Shown piece by piece: positions 1 through 8,522 of a stretch of 64,000 nucleotides of DNA. This DNA comes from DATARH01 sp963746885 (GTDB taxonomy: Bacteria > Pseudomonadota > Alphaproteobacteria > ATCC43930 > CGMCC-115725), in the NCBI GenBank assembly GCA_963746885.1, contig CAVVDM010000004.1:620001-684000 (forward strand), given 5' to 3'. Both the position numbers and the translations under genes were made by a program. Position 1 is the stretch's first letter. The number at the start of each line of letters is the position of its first letter. The notes below the pieces were generated by a model. The model saw only the letters and a program-made list of their open reading frames with translations. It was not told the origin of the DNA and searched no databases.

Positions 1-593
1 TCGCTCGCGACGACCGCCGGCGGCTGTTTTCTCTCGGCAATCGGCTGTGGCATTCCGACAGCTCGTTCAAGGCGATCCCGGCCAAGTACTCGCTGCTGCA
101 TGCCCGCGTCATTCCGTCGAAGGGCGGCAATACCGAATTCGCCGATATGCGCGCCGCGTACGATGCGATCGACGACGAGACGAAAGCATTGTGCGACGGC
201 CTCGTGTGTGAGCACAGCCAGATCTATTCGCGCCAGCAGATCGGCTTTTTCGACCTGACCGGCGAGGAGAGTGAGCGGTTCAAGCCGGTGCTGCAGCGGC
301 TGGTGCGCACCCATCCGGTGACCGGTCGCAAGTCGCTGTATCTGTCGGCACATGCCGGCGGAATCGTCGGCTGGCCGGTGCCGGAGGCGCGCAGCTTCCT
401 GCGCGACCTCGTCGAGCACGCGACCCGGCGCGAGTTCGTCTACGCGCACAAATGGGCGGTCGGCGATCTCGTGATGTGGGACAACCGGCAGACGATGCAC
501 CGCGGCCGGCCGTTCGCGGCGCATGAGATGCGGGACGTGCGCCGCACCACCCTGGCCGGCGACGGCCCGACCGTCGCGCAGCGCGCGGCATAA
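1..593 (+). CDS. TauD/TfdA-family Fe(II)/2-oxoglutarate dioxygenase, 5' truncated by window
   Basis: The frame is open from the window edge to a TAA at 591-593, so only the C-terminal part of the enzyme is present. The metal-binding His-x-Asp lies in LWHSDSSF near the left edge, and the distal iron-binding His lies in MWDNRQTMHRG near base 480-500, followed by the arginine-rich end that binds 2-oxoglutarate in this family. The segment SLLHARVIPSKGGNTEF is typical of the 2,4-D/taurine dioxygenase group. The family hydroxylates small substrates with O2 and 2-oxoglutarate; the substrate cannot be told from this fragment. It ends 16 bp before the convergent flavin oxidoreductase gene. Confidence 0.9.
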   Translation, partial: ARDDRRRLFSLGNRLWHSDSSFKAIPAKYSLLHARVIPSKGGNTEFADMRAAYDAIDDETKALCDGLVCEHSQIYSRQQIGFFDLTGEESERFKPVLQRLVRTHPVTGRKSLYLSAHAGGIVGWPVPEARSFLRDLVEHATRREFVYAHKWAVGDLVMWDNRQTMHRGRPFAAHEMRDVRRTTLAGDGPTVAQRAA

Positions 594-608
594 GCCGCGC
601 GACCCGGA

Positions 609-1466
609 TCAGGCGCCAGCGATGTCCTTGAAGCGCTGCAACAGGTCGATCTGCGACGCGAAATCCGGCAGGTCGTAGGTCGGATACAGCATCGCGATCC
701 CCGCTCCGAGGCGCTTCCATGCCGCGACATCCGCCGCCCAGGCGTCGGGATCGAAGCGGCCCGCGCGAACCCAGGCTTCGATTCCAAACGTCGCCGGGTC
801 GCGGCCGAATTCCTGCAAGAACCCGCGCAGCATCGCAAATTTCGCTTCGCCGGCCGCGTCCGGGCTCAGGATCGGCATCCACCCGTCACCCAGCCGCGCA
901 CACCGCCGGATCACGGCATCCGACGATCCGCCGAACCAGATCGGGATCGGCTTTTGCACCGGGGCGGGCAGGATGTTGACGCTCTCCAGGGTGTGGAAGC
1001 GGCCGTTGAAGGTGACGAGGTCTTCGGTCCACAGGCGCCGCAGCACCGCAATCTGTTCGGCCTGCATCGCGCCGCGCGTATTCCAGGCGGCACCCAGCGA
1101 TTGATATTCGACATGGTTCCAGCCGACCCCGATGCCGAGGCGCAGGCGCCCGCCGCTCAAGACATCGACCTCGGCCGCCTGCTTGGCGACGAGGCCAGTC
1201 TGGCGTTGCGGCAGGATCAGCACGCCGCTCGCCAATCTGGCCTTTCTGGTCACGGCGGCGAGGAACGCGATCGTCGTGAAGGTTTCGTGGAAGGCGTCTT
1301 TTTCGCTGTAGACCGGCTGCCAGTCGCCGCGCGCGGTGGCGCCGAAGACGTGATCGGGCACCTCGATATGGTCATAGCCGAGGTCTTCGGCGGCCTGCGC
1401 CCAATCACGGATTTTCGCCGGATCGTTGCCGATCGTGCGGGTCGGGAAAAAAGCGCTGAGTTCCAT
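609..1466 (-). CDS. LLM-class (luciferase-like) flavin-dependent oxidoreductase
   Basis: A 285-residue protein with the fold signature of bacterial luciferase-like, FMN- or F420-using oxidoreductases. It opens MELSAFFPTRTIGNDP, then has AEDLGYDHIEVPDHVFG, a GVLILPQRQTGLVAKQAAEVD core and GGRLRLGIGVGWNHVEY, which are standard blocks of the TIGR03619-like branch. The length is normal. The ATG at 1466 follows a GGAAG-like ribosome binding sequence. No neighbour fixes its substrate. A second member of the family starts at 63407, but the two are not close copies. Confidence 0.88.
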   Translation of the reverse strand: MELSAFFPTRTIGNDPAKIRDWAQAAEDLGYDHIEVPDHVFGATARGDWQPVYSEKDAFHETFTTIAFLAAVTRKARLASGVLILPQRQTGLVAKQAAEVDVLSGGRLRLGIGVGWNHVEYQSLGAAWNTRGAMQAEQIAVLRRLWTEDLVTFNGRFHTLESVNILPAPVQKPIPIWFGGSSDAVIRRCARLGDGWMPILSPDAAGEAKFAMLRGFLQEFGRDPATFGIEAWVRAGRFDPDAWAADVAAWKRLGAGIAMLYPTYDLPDFASQIDLLQRFKDIAGA

Positions 1467-1604
1467 CGGGTGCTCACTTCCGTTGGGGGGGACGCGACCA
1501 GCAGGTGAGGACGGTTACCGGCCTGCGAATGGTGCATCATGCCGCAACTCGCTGTGGCCGCGCCGGGAAATCAGCGACCCGGCCCACCAAGCGGGTGCCG
1601 GTCG

Positions 1605-1750
1605 CTAGACCGTCTCCCCTGCCGCATGCCCGCTGGCGGTCGCGAAAAGCATTTCCTGTGGTGCTCGAGCGTCACCAACGGGAACGACATCGATCCCGGC
1701 CGCCCGCAACGCGCCTGCCAGAGCATTCTCCGGAACCCGGGGCGTCGCGT
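1605..1750 (-). pseudogene. C-terminal remnant of an NADH:flavin oxidoreductase / dienoyl-CoA reductase-like enzyme
   Basis: On the minus strand a short open stretch encodes ALAGALRAAGIDVVPVGDA followed by RAPQEMLFATASGHAAGETV. This matches the end of the old-yellow-enzyme plus Rossmann family (FadH or trimethylamine dehydrogenase type), where a gVGDArAPr motif binds FAD and is followed by a helix with G/HxAA. Nothing in the frame upstream supports the rest of the enzyme (usually 650 residues or more), so this is a relic. It lies next to another relic in the same orientation. Confidence 0.5.
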
Positions 1751-1836
1751 ACTTCCAGGAGCCGGACGACACCGATTTTTGCCGCGCCGCCGCCTGCGGA
1801 GTGCGGCAAGAGGGCCTGGCGAGATCTGGCCAGGTC

Positions 1837-2028
1837 TCAACGACTCGCATCTTCAGGTGGGCGTCTTGCGATCAAGGAAGGAATTGCGAGGCCAAACGCC
1901 TTCGCGGTCCTGAGGTTGATAAACAACTCGATTTTCGTTGATCGCTCGGCCGGAAAATCAGCGGGCTTACGACGAGGTCGCGTGCCGCGCTCGCCGACGA
2001 GGATCAGCGCCACCAAGATCTCCTCCTA
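1837..2028 (-). pseudogene. C-terminal remnant of an ABC transporter substrate-binding protein
   Basis: The minus-strand frame ending in TGA at 1837-1839 reads KPADFPAERSTKIELFINL then RTAKAFGLAIPSLIARR. This is close to the well-known end of the PF04392-type substrate-binding proteins (KPADLPVEQPTKFELVINLKTAKALGLTIP). The helix normally found before KPADLP is scrambled, and a TAG interrupts the frame just upstream. The remaining 2029-2257 shows nothing I can assign. Confidence 0.6.
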
Positions 2029-2257
2029 GGTGGGTGCTGATCGGCCTCGCGCGCAGCCCTCTGTTCCGCCGTCTCGCGCGCCTCCTGTCGTCGTGCGCAC
2101 GTTGGCGCGCGGCCCCAACCAAGCTGGAGACCTCCAATAACCCTGTTTTCAGGTCGAGAAGGCCGGGGCATGCGGCGTGAAATTGAGGACGATTTACGCC
2201 GAGGCGACGCACACGGTAACCTCGTGTTACGGCGCCGACGCGGCTTGACGGCGAAGG

Positions 2258-4093
2258 TCAGTCCGGGTCGAAGCGGTCGCGGTAGTCGAGCTTCAATGCC
2301 GGGTCCTGTGCCTCCTTGCGCAGGAAGCAGTTGCCGGCGACCAGCACCTCGATCTCACTGCCCATGAAGCAGCGGAACGCGTCTTCCGGGGTGCAGGCGA
2401 TCGGCTCGCCGCGCACGTTGAAGCTGGTATTGACCAGGACCGGGCACCCGGTCTTCGCCTTGAAGGCGGATAACAGCGCATGGTAGCGCGGGTTGGTCTC
2501 GCGGTGCACGGTCTGGATGCGCGCCGAATAATCGACATGCGTCACCGCCGGGATCTCGGAACGCGCGACGTTGAGCTTGTCGATGCCGAACAGCGCCGCC
2601 TGTTCGGCATTCATCGCGTGCCGGCGCCGAGCGGCGACGTCGGCGACGATCAGCATGTAGGGGCTGTCCTCGGCGAGATCAAACCAGTCCGCCACGTCCT
2701 CGCACAACACCGAGGGGGCGAACGGGCGGAAGCTCTCGCGATACTTGACCTTGAGGTTCAGAGTTTTCTGCATCGCCGGGCTGCGCGCGTCGCCGAGGAT
2801 CGAGCGGCAGCCCAAGGCGCGCGGGCCGAACTCCATGCGGCCCTGGAACCAGCCGACCGCCTTCCCGTCAATCAGCGCGTCGGTCGTCGCGTCGATCAGG
2901 GCCGGTTCCGCCATCGTCGCGAAGCGGGCGCCGGCCGCGGCGAGGCGCTCTTCGATGTCGGGCTGGGCGAAGCCGGGCCCGAGATAGCAGCCCTGCATCG
3001 CGTCCAACGTGTTGAGCGGCAGGCGCGGCTGCTCTTTATAGAGGTGGTAGGCCGCGAGCGCGGCGCCGAGCGCGCCGCCGGCGTCGCCCGCGGCGGGCTG
3101 AATCCACAGCCGCTCGAAATGCCCGTCGCGCAGGATCTTGCCGTTGGCGACGCAGTTGAGCGCGACCCCGCCGGCGAGGCAGAGGTTCTTTGTGCCGGTC
3201 TCGGCGGCCAGCGAGCGCGAGAGGCGCAGCACGATCTCCTCGGTCACCGCCTGGATCGACGCGGCGAGATCCATATCGCGCTGGGTCAGCGGCGATTCCG
3301 GCGCGCGCGGCGGGCCGCCAAACAACGCGGCGAAGCGCGCGTTGGTCATCGACAACCCCGTGCAATAGTCAAAATAGCCCTGGTCGAGCCGGAAACTGCC
3401 GTCCGGCTTCACGTCGACGAGGTGATCGAGGATCGTCTGGGCGTAGCGCGGCTCGCCGTAGGGGGCGAGCCCCATGACCTTGTACTCGCCCGAATTGACC
3501 CGAAACCCGGTGTAGGCCGTGAATGCCGCGTAGAGCAGCCCGAGTGAATGTGGGAAATGGATCTCCTTCAACATGTCGAGCCGGTTGCCGCGGCCGAGGG
3601 CGACCGACGTCGTCGTCCACTCGCCGACCCCGTCCATCGTCAGGACGGCCGCCTCATCGAACGGCGAGGCGAAGAACGCCGAGGCGGCGTGGCTCTGATG
3701 GTGCTCTGCGAACAAGAGCCGCTCTTCCCAATCGGCATCCGGGGCAAGCTTTTCCAGTTCCTGGCGCAACAGCCGCTTCTGGAACAGCTTTTCTTTCAGC
3801 CACAGAGGCAGCGCCATGCGGAACGAGCGGAAGCCGCGCGGCGCAAAGGCGAGATAGGTTTCGAGCAAACGCTCGAACTTGAGAAATGGCTTATCGTAGA
3901 ACACGACGTGGTCGACCCGGTCGAGCGCGATGCCGGCCTCGTCGAGGCAGTAGCGCAAGGCGTTTACCGGGAACCCGGCATCGTGCTTCTTGCGGGTGAA
4001 GCGCTCTTCCTGGGCTGCGGCGATGATTCGCCCGTCGGTAATCAGCGCCGCCGCGCTGTCGTGATAGAAGGCGGAAATGCCGAGGATGTACAC
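2258..4093 (-). CDS. NodU/CmcH-family carbamoyltransferase
   Basis: A full-length (611 residue) O-carbamoyltransferase of the NodU/CmcH/TobZ/SxtI type, which makes carbamoyl-adenylate from carbamoyl phosphate and ATP and transfers the carbamoyl group to a hydroxyl of the product. The Kae1-like N-terminal domain begins YILGISAFYHDSAAAL, carries EERFTRKKHD near residue 30 and the metal site EHHQSHAASAFF near 132. The C-terminal domain has MEFGPRALGCRSIL and NTSFNVRGEPIACTPEDA. The start is a GTG at 4091-4093 with GGGGGA six bases upstream. It is the last gene of an SxtJ, DUF5989-like, carbamoyltransferase trio, an arrangement also known from saxitoxin loci. Confidence 0.95.
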   Translation of the reverse strand: MYILGISAFYHDSAAALITDGRIIAAAQEERFTRKKHDAGFPVNALRYCLDEAGIALDRVDHVVFYDKPFLKFERLLETYLAFAPRGFRSFRMALPLWLKEKLFQKRLLRQELEKLAPDADWEERLLFAEHHQSHAASAFFASPFDEAAVLTMDGVGEWTTTSVALGRGNRLDMLKEIHFPHSLGLLYAAFTAYTGFRVNSGEYKVMGLAPYGEPRYAQTILDHLVDVKPDGSFRLDQGYFDYCTGLSMTNARFAALFGGPPRAPESPLTQRDMDLAASIQAVTEEIVLRLSRSLAAETGTKNLCLAGGVALNCVANGKILRDGHFERLWIQPAAGDAGGALGAALAAYHLYKEQPRLPLNTLDAMQGCYLGPGFAQPDIEERLAAAGARFATMAEPALIDATTDALIDGKAVGWFQGRMEFGPRALGCRSILGDARSPAMQKTLNLKVKYRESFRPFAPSVLCEDVADWFDLAEDSPYMLIVADVAARRRHAMNAEQAALFGIDKLNVARSEIPAVTHVDYSARIQTVHRETNPRYHALLSAFKAKTGCPVLVNTSFNVRGEPIACTPEDAFRCFMGSEIEVLVAGNCFLRKEAQDPALKLDYRDRFDPD

Positions 4094-4104
4094 GCCATCC
4101 CCCG

Positions 4105-4254
4105 TCAGAACAGGGTATAGAGAAACGGCGCGATGGCCGATCCCTTGCTCAGCACGATCAGACCGCCAAAGGCGGCAGTCATCACAATGATCGGCAATAG
4201 CCAGTATTTCCTGCGTACACGCATGAATAGCTACAGCTCGCGCAGGAACGACAT
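4105..4254 (-). pseudogene. DUF5989/SxtK-like small membrane protein gene interrupted by an amber codon
   Basis: Fifty codons between SxtJ and the carbamoyltransferase read MSFLREL-stop-LFMRVRRKYW followed by LLPIIVMTAAFGGLIVLSK and GSAIAPFLYTLF. Size, position, the single membrane segment and the GSAxAPFxYTLF end match DUF5989 proteins that accompany O-carbamoyltransferases. In that family the eighth residue is usually Trp; here codon 8 is TAG (4231-4233), one base from TGG. An in-frame ATG at 4222-4224 could restart a 39-residue form keeping the helix and tail, but no clear ribosome site precedes it. It may be a pseudogene, an N-truncated gene or a sequence error. Confidence 0.75.
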
Positions 4255-4267
4255 GGAAAGGCTCGCT

Positions 4268-4699
4268 TCAGAACTGGTTTTTCATCGTGCTAGGCGCAGG
4301 ACCGGGCGGGTCGCGCCTGATCCAGTAACTTTCCGCTGCCGGGTCGCGGCGCAGCCGCAGCGGATCTTTGCCGCTGGCACGCATCAGCAGGCCGATTGGT
4401 ATCACCGTCGTGTAGAATACCAGCGCCATGACGACCGGATTGACCACTTTGTAAAGCAGCAGGCCAAACCGCAGCCACACCCGGTTCAGCGGCGCCAGCG
4501 CCGCCGGCCGCAATAACGCCAGCACAAGCACGACCGCCGCCGCGACGAGCCACCACCAGCCATAGCGCTGGGCAAAAAACAGCCGCGCCCCGCCGATAAT
4601 GACGCACGCGCAACCGATTGTTACCCCGAACGCGCGATCGGACGAACCGACGATCTCCTCGTCTCGATCCGACGCCTCGTGGAATCCTGATTTGCCCAT
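4268..4699 (-). CDS. SxtJ-family membrane protein
   Basis: A 143-residue protein with three hydrophobic segments, about residues 24-44, 48-68 and 85-107, and a basic proline-rich tail. The segment FGVTIGCACVIIGGARLF and the following PLNRVWLRFGLLLYKVVNP block with VVMALVFYTTVIPIGLLMR are characteristic of SxtJ-like proteins, a family of unknown function that travels with NodU/CmcH carbamoyltransferases. It is 13 bp upstream of the DUF5989-like frame and co-directional with the carbamoyltransferase, so all three likely share a transcript. Confidence 0.85.
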   Translation of the reverse strand: MGKSGFHEASDRDEEIVGSSDRAFGVTIGCACVIIGGARLFFAQRYGWWWLVAAAVVLVLALLRPAALAPLNRVWLRFGLLLYKVVNPVVMALVFYTTVIPIGLLMRASGKDPLRLRRDPAAESYWIRRDPPGPAPSTMKNQF

Positions 4700-4864
4700 T
4701 AATTTGCGATCGAATTGGCTCGCCGATAGCGCTCGATCTGTGACATCCTATCAGCGCCGTGTCAACCGCAATCGCTGAGAGGAATATCCAATAAAGAAAG
4801 AGCTCTCCCCAGTGCTCATCCGCGCGCGCACATTCATCGGCTCATTGACCCAGCTGGAAAATAT

Positions 4865-5290
4865 CTACCGATTCGCCTTCATCGCGGAATCGAAATCTGG
4901 CAGTTTCTTTGCTTGTTTACGCAGCCAATTTGCGACGATCTGATTTGCCCTCGCATCGGGGTGCCAGTCGTGTGGGCTGAAGGCAAAATCGGCAAGGTTG
5001 TCGTTGACCATCGTGAATACAGGGGCCAGCAGGCGGGCTAGCAATCCTGCCCGCTCATCGCCTCTTCCACCTTGGCAAAAATTGTTGCGGGTCGGCTCCA
5101 TGCCATAATGCGCGCACAGCCCCTCGTAGCGGCGCGTCTGCAGCGCGAGCAGAACACGCAGACGCCGTCGAACAGAACCACCCGCTTCGATCGGCGCTAC
5201 GATCTCGCCGCTATGATGCCACGCCTCGGCTTCGTCGCAGTCCGAACCCCGCCGATGCCATACCGCCTCCTCAAATTGGCGGAGTTTCAT
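4865..5290 (-). CDS. Hypothetical protein with an SGNH-hydrolase-like C-terminal motif
   Basis: A 141-residue frame starting MKLRQFEEAVWHRR. The C-terminal half contains FAFSPHDWHPDARANQIVA, which looks like the DxxHP block carrying the catalytic Asp and His of SGNH/GDSL esterases. The N-terminal blocks of that fold (GDS, GxND) are not visible, so this is either a 5'-truncated esterase or an unrelated small protein. It is separated by about 165 bp from the SxtJ gene and is not clearly part of its operon. Confidence 0.45.
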   Translation of the reverse strand: MKLRQFEEAVWHRRGSDCDEAEAWHHSGEIVAPIEAGGSVRRRLRVLLALQTRRYEGLCAHYGMEPTRNNFCQGGRGDERAGLLARLLAPVFTMVNDNLADFAFSPHDWHPDARANQIVANWLRKQAKKLPDFDSAMKANR

Positions 5291-5424
5291 GCGTAATCAG
5301 GTAGGCTTTTGAGTCAGGTTCTAGGTCACTATGAACGAACGTGACCAACCGCCACGGCGGTGTCCGACATTTTTTTTGCAACGGGGCGTTCAGGCGGCTG
5401 CCGGTGAGCGGCCGGACGGGTGTG

Positions 5425-6228
5425 CTATGGGCGGGTCACCGCCGTACGGCGGCGCTCGACATGGGCGTTGTCGGTTGAGGCTCCGGCGTGCTCCGACTGC
5501 GCCCGCGCGACGGTGGCACCGGGCTCTCGGGACGCCGTCCCTACGTCAGCCGCCCTGCGTCTCCCCAGCACGAAGGACGTGCGCCCCAGGAAGCTGGCCC
5601 AGCCCTTCGAGCGGCGCAGCGCAGTGCCCGAGTCGGCGCCGCGCCGAGGGGAGACCCGCAAGCTCGGCGCCGGCGTCGCTTGCGGTTGGCCGCTCTCGGC
5701 GGGGGTCTGTGCCGGCTCAGGAGGTGGTGATGGCTCAATCACTGCTGCCGGAGGCCGCGGCGGCAACGGCAGCGGCAGCGGCCGCGGTTCTATAAAGCGC
5801 AATTCGGTCTGCTGATGCCGCGGCAGGTCGCGCGCGCTGAGCGGGCGGTCGCCGGCGATATCGGGCGCCGCATCCGACGCGGCCGTCTCCGCTCCGCCCC
5901 GCTTGCGGCCGAAGGCCGCGCCGCCGCACTCGAATTCATCGAGATCGTCAAGGTCGGCCAGATAGATCAGAGGCTCCTCTTCGTCCTTTGAATGGACCTC
6001 ATCAATCGCCGGGTTGGGTGCCGCCGGCGGCGCTTTCGCGGCGGCATCTGCCGCCGGCACCTGGACCCAGCGCAGCCTCGCCCGGAATTTCTCAGCAAAG
6101 GAACGCTGGCGCGGGGTCGCTGCGGCTTGCCGATGGAATCCGGCAGAGCCGCGGGGCGACGGAGAATTCGCCTCGTCCTCGGTTTGCCCTTCTGCGCCGC
6201 GGCTGGCGAAGATGCTCTTCCCGTTCAC
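5425..6228 (-). CDS. Low-complexity hypothetical protein, Pro/Ala/Arg-rich
   Basis: A 267-residue frame with no recognised domain. Residues 40-60 contain RQRSFAEKFRARLRWVQVP, residues 80-100 an acidic patch (DEEEPLIYLADLDDLDEFE), and residues 145-185 a proline-rich stretch (RPLPLPLPPRPP). The rest is Arg/Ala-rich and probably disordered. It is downstream of the ACP gene in the same direction. Competing frames on the plus strand lack better features. It may be a disordered adaptor or partly non-coding. Confidence 0.4.
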   Translation of the reverse strand: MNGKSIFASRGAEGQTEDEANSPSPRGSAGFHRQAAATPRQRSFAEKFRARLRWVQVPAADAAAKAPPAAPNPAIDEVHSKDEEEPLIYLADLDDLDEFECGGAAFGRKRGGAETAASDAAPDIAGDRPLSARDLPRHQQTELRFIEPRPLPLPLPPRPPAAVIEPSPPPEPAQTPAESGQPQATPAPSLRVSPRRGADSGTALRRSKGWASFLGRTSFVLGRRRAADVGTASREPGATVARAQSEHAGASTDNAHVERRRTAVTRP

Positions 6229-6356
6229 TTCGGCTCACTTTCTGGAACTAGCGACAAGCGTTGATACCGCCAATTCAATAACGACTTCTTACAAAACAAG
6301 AGGCCGGCCACCGAGGGCACAGCCGCACCACCGGTCGACGCCCCCTCGGGCCACCG

Positions 6357-6647
6357 TCAAATCCCGAGTTCGCCGCAGAGGAACTCGACGACCTGGCTCA
6401 GCCTCACATCATCCACGTAGTCGCCGTCCCTCATAAACAACTTTTCGAACGGCAGCCCCTTGCGCTCCGCCGCCTGCTCGATGGCCACTGCGAACTGGAC
6501 GATGTCGATCAACTCGAATGCCAAATCCTGCATCAGCAGCGTATCCGTCGTCACGCCGTTCGGCAGATCGAGATCCCAATCTCTGATCGTGTCGTTCACG
6601 ACCGCGACGACGGCGGTCTCAACATCGGCTCGGGTTGACAGCCCCAT
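6357..6647 (-). CDS. Acyl carrier protein-like protein lacking the phosphopantetheine serine
   Basis: A 96-residue protein of ACP length and pattern: a helical start, TDTLLMQDLAFELIDIVQ around residue 35-51, then VAIEQAAERKGLPFEKLFM and the final helix RLSQVVEFLCGELGI. In ACPs the modified serine sits in a D-x-x-x-x-S-I/L-D context (commonly DLGFESIDIVQ). Here that position, residue 46, is Leu, encoded by TTG at 6510-6512; one base change from TCG explains it. It therefore cannot be charged in the usual way. It lies 34 bp downstream of the methyltransferase in a leftward operon. Confidence 0.85.
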   Translation of the reverse strand: MGLSTRADVETAVVAVVNDTIRDWDLDLPNGVTTDTLLMQDLAFELIDIVQFAVAIEQAAERKGLPFEKLFMRDGDYVDDVRLSQVVEFLCGELGI

Positions 6648-6681
6648 GTTTCGTACCCTCTCCGTTTCCCTGCGCCCGCCT

Positions 6682-7566
6682 TCAAACGCGAGCAGCCGTG
6701 ATTTCGAGCCAGTAACGCGGCACCTCCGCGATGCCCAGCGCCTCGAAGGCCGCTGCAGCCCCCTCCTGCAGGCAAACGCTCGACACGTCGAGGGGGTAGC
6801 CGCTCATCAACACCTCGGCCAGGCCGCCATAGGCCGCAACCCGCTTCAGCGCCTCGCAGGTTATCGGCATCGCCCGCTTGGCGTTTCGTTCCACCCGGAA
6901 CCCGGCCTGCTGAAGCACCTCCTGCCATCCCTCGGGATTGAGCCACCCCTTGGAAAATGCCCGCCCCGCCTTGCCGCGCTGGCGCGGGATCGGCGGCAAT
7001 CCTTGCAGCGCCCGCGTCTGGTTCATCGCGTCCAATCGAGCGACCGCCTGTTTCAGCCATTCGGTGTAAAGCGGCTCCGTCCCCGCCGCAAACGAGCCGA
7101 CGAAAAAGGCCGAGTTAAAGGTGAAGGTGCCGCCCGGCCGCAGAACCCGCCGCACCTCCGCCAGAAACACTGCCCGGTCCGGCATCATGTGAATGGCGTT
7201 GCCCATCACCACCAGATCGATCTCGCAATCCTCGAACGGAAGTTCCTGGGCGCTTGCGACGCGCAGGTGGGCGGCGCCGGCTCCCTGCGCCCGCCAGTCC
7301 GCCAGTTCGCTCGCGATCCGCCGGCGCATTCCAAGCTTCCGCCGGGCGATCTCGATCTGCTGGGGGTCGAGGTCGATGCAGCAGATTGCCAGGCTCGGCT
7401 TGCGCTCAAACAGCAGGCTGGAGACCAGTCCCGTGCCGCAGGCCAGATCGGCAACCCGCTCCACCCCGTCGAGATCGACCGTGTCCACGAGCGCCTGATT
7501 GACCGCTACGTAGATGGCATCCTCGGCGTAGGATTCATAGGTGGTATCGACGTCAGGCAAACTCAT
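6682..7566 (-). CDS. Class I SAM-dependent methyltransferase
   Basis: A 294-residue protein with the Rossmann methyltransferase signature: motif I VADLACGTGLVSSLL near residue 38-52, an acidic loop CCIDLDPQQIEIARRKLGM, and motif IV-like DLVVMGNAIHMMPD with VLRPGGTFTFN after it, as in UbiE/BioC-type enzymes. It would transfer a methyl group from S-adenosylmethionine to an O, N or C of the product or a small molecule. Its ATG overlaps the stop of the upstream esterase gene by four bases (ATGA), indicating translational coupling. Confidence 0.9.
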   Translation of the reverse strand: MSLPDVDTTYESYAEDAIYVAVNQALVDTVDLDGVERVADLACGTGLVSSLLFERKPSLAICCIDLDPQQIEIARRKLGMRRRIASELADWRAQGAGAAHLRVASAQELPFEDCEIDLVVMGNAIHMMPDRAVFLAEVRRVLRPGGTFTFNSAFFVGSFAAGTEPLYTEWLKQAVARLDAMNQTRALQGLPPIPRQRGKAGRAFSKGWLNPEGWQEVLQQAGFRVERNAKRAMPITCEALKRVAAYGGLAEVLMSGYPLDVSSVCLQEGAAAAFEALGIAEVPRYWLEITAARV

Positions 7567-8522
7567 CGTGTTCCTCCCAGTCGAACGCGAACCGGTTGGA
7601 CATCGTGGACCGGCGCAATACTCGGCTGTCCGCTGAAAAATTCCAGAATGACATCGGCGATATCAAATGCTCCGGGGCACTCGGCGTCGTCGGCCCAGCG
7701 GGGCCATTCGTGGCCCCAGTCATCGATGCTGACAAACCGGACCGGGGCGCCACCCGGCGTCGCAGGATAGTCACGGATCTCCACCGGAGACCCTTCGCCG
7801 CCTGTCCGACGAACCGTGGGATCGCGTCGCGCATGGTTGCGGTTCAGCCAGTATTCCAGCGTGGCCTGCGCCGAGACGACAATTCCGCCTACGCCAATTC
7901 CGGCCCGGCGACCCTGGGGGATGCGCCCGCCCGACCACGGCATCAACGGGTCGTCCTTGCCGAACACGAGAACCGCCGGCGCCGGCGGACACTCGGGCGG
8001 CGCCTCCAAGCCAGCGGCAGGAATCGAGGCAAGCACCGCCGCGAACCCCGCGAAGCGCTGCGGCTGCGCCATCGCCAGCCGGAACACGAACATGCCGCCA
8101 TTCGATACGCCCAGCGCAAAGACCTTGCCGGTCTCGCCATCCTTGTTGCGCAACCGGTCGAGCAGAGCCTCGATAAACACGAGATCGCGACGGCTTCCGC
8201 CCCGTTCCGGCCGGGCGTCGACCCAGCCGTCGGGCGCCTCGGGAAAAATCGCGATAAAGCCGCGCCGCAGCGCTGCTTCCTTGATGCCGCTGTGGTCGCG
8301 CAGGCGCTCGACCCGCCCGAGCCCACCGTGAAAGCACAGCAGCACCGGCGATTTCGTCGAGCCGGCATTGGCGGGATGATGAACCGTATAGCTGCGCCAT
8401 ACGCCATCGACCCGGATGCGCCGCCGCCGGCCAAGCCCGGGCGACGGCTGGCGCAGCCAGATCAGCCAAACCAGTAGCGCCCCAAACAGCAGGACGATAA
8501 TTGTCGTCAGCTCAGGCGGCAT
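7563..8522 (-). CDS. PHB depolymerase-family (LpqC-like) esterase, membrane anchored
   Basis: An alpha/beta hydrolase of the polyhydroxybutyrate depolymerase/feruloyl esterase type, 319 residues. The N-terminus MPPELTTIIVLLFGALLVWL forms one membrane segment. HGG appears in VLLCFHGGLGR, the nucleophile in GVSNGGM, the acid in VFGKDDPLMPWSGG and the His in DDWGHEWP. The ATG at 8522 was chosen over upstream starts because it overlaps the end of the propeller gene by 11 bp and begins exactly at the membrane helix. It sits between the propeller and methyltransferase genes, so it is probably a tailoring or product-release enzyme. Confidence 0.85.
   Translation of the reverse strand: MPPELTTIIVLLFGALLVWLIWLRQPSPGLGRRRRIRVDGVWRSYTVHHPANAGSTKSPVLLCFHGGLGRVERLRDHSGIKEAALRRGFIAIFPEAPDGWVDARPERGGSRRDLVFIEALLDRLRNKDGETGKVFALGVSNGGMFVFRLAMAQPQRFAGFAAVLASIPAAGLEAPPECPPAPAVLVFGKDDPLMPWSGGRIPQGRRAGIGVGGIVVSAQATLEYWLNRNHARRDPTVRRTGGEGSPVEIRDYPATPGGAPVRFVSIDDWGHEWPRWADDAECPGAFDIADVILEFFSGQPSIAPVHDVQPVRVRLGGTR

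Noticed and set aside
1505..2029. 174-codon plus-strand frame over the relic region
   Set aside because: It has no family features, whereas the minus strand shows two recognisable C-terminal remnants.
2480..3547. 355-codon plus-strand frame inside the carbamoyltransferase
   Set aside because: Low-complexity antisense frame; the carbamoyltransferase is full length with all motifs.
5331..5815. Plus-strand frames opposite the Pro-rich protein
   Set aside because: Both strands are low complexity; the minus-strand frame is longer and continues the operon direction.
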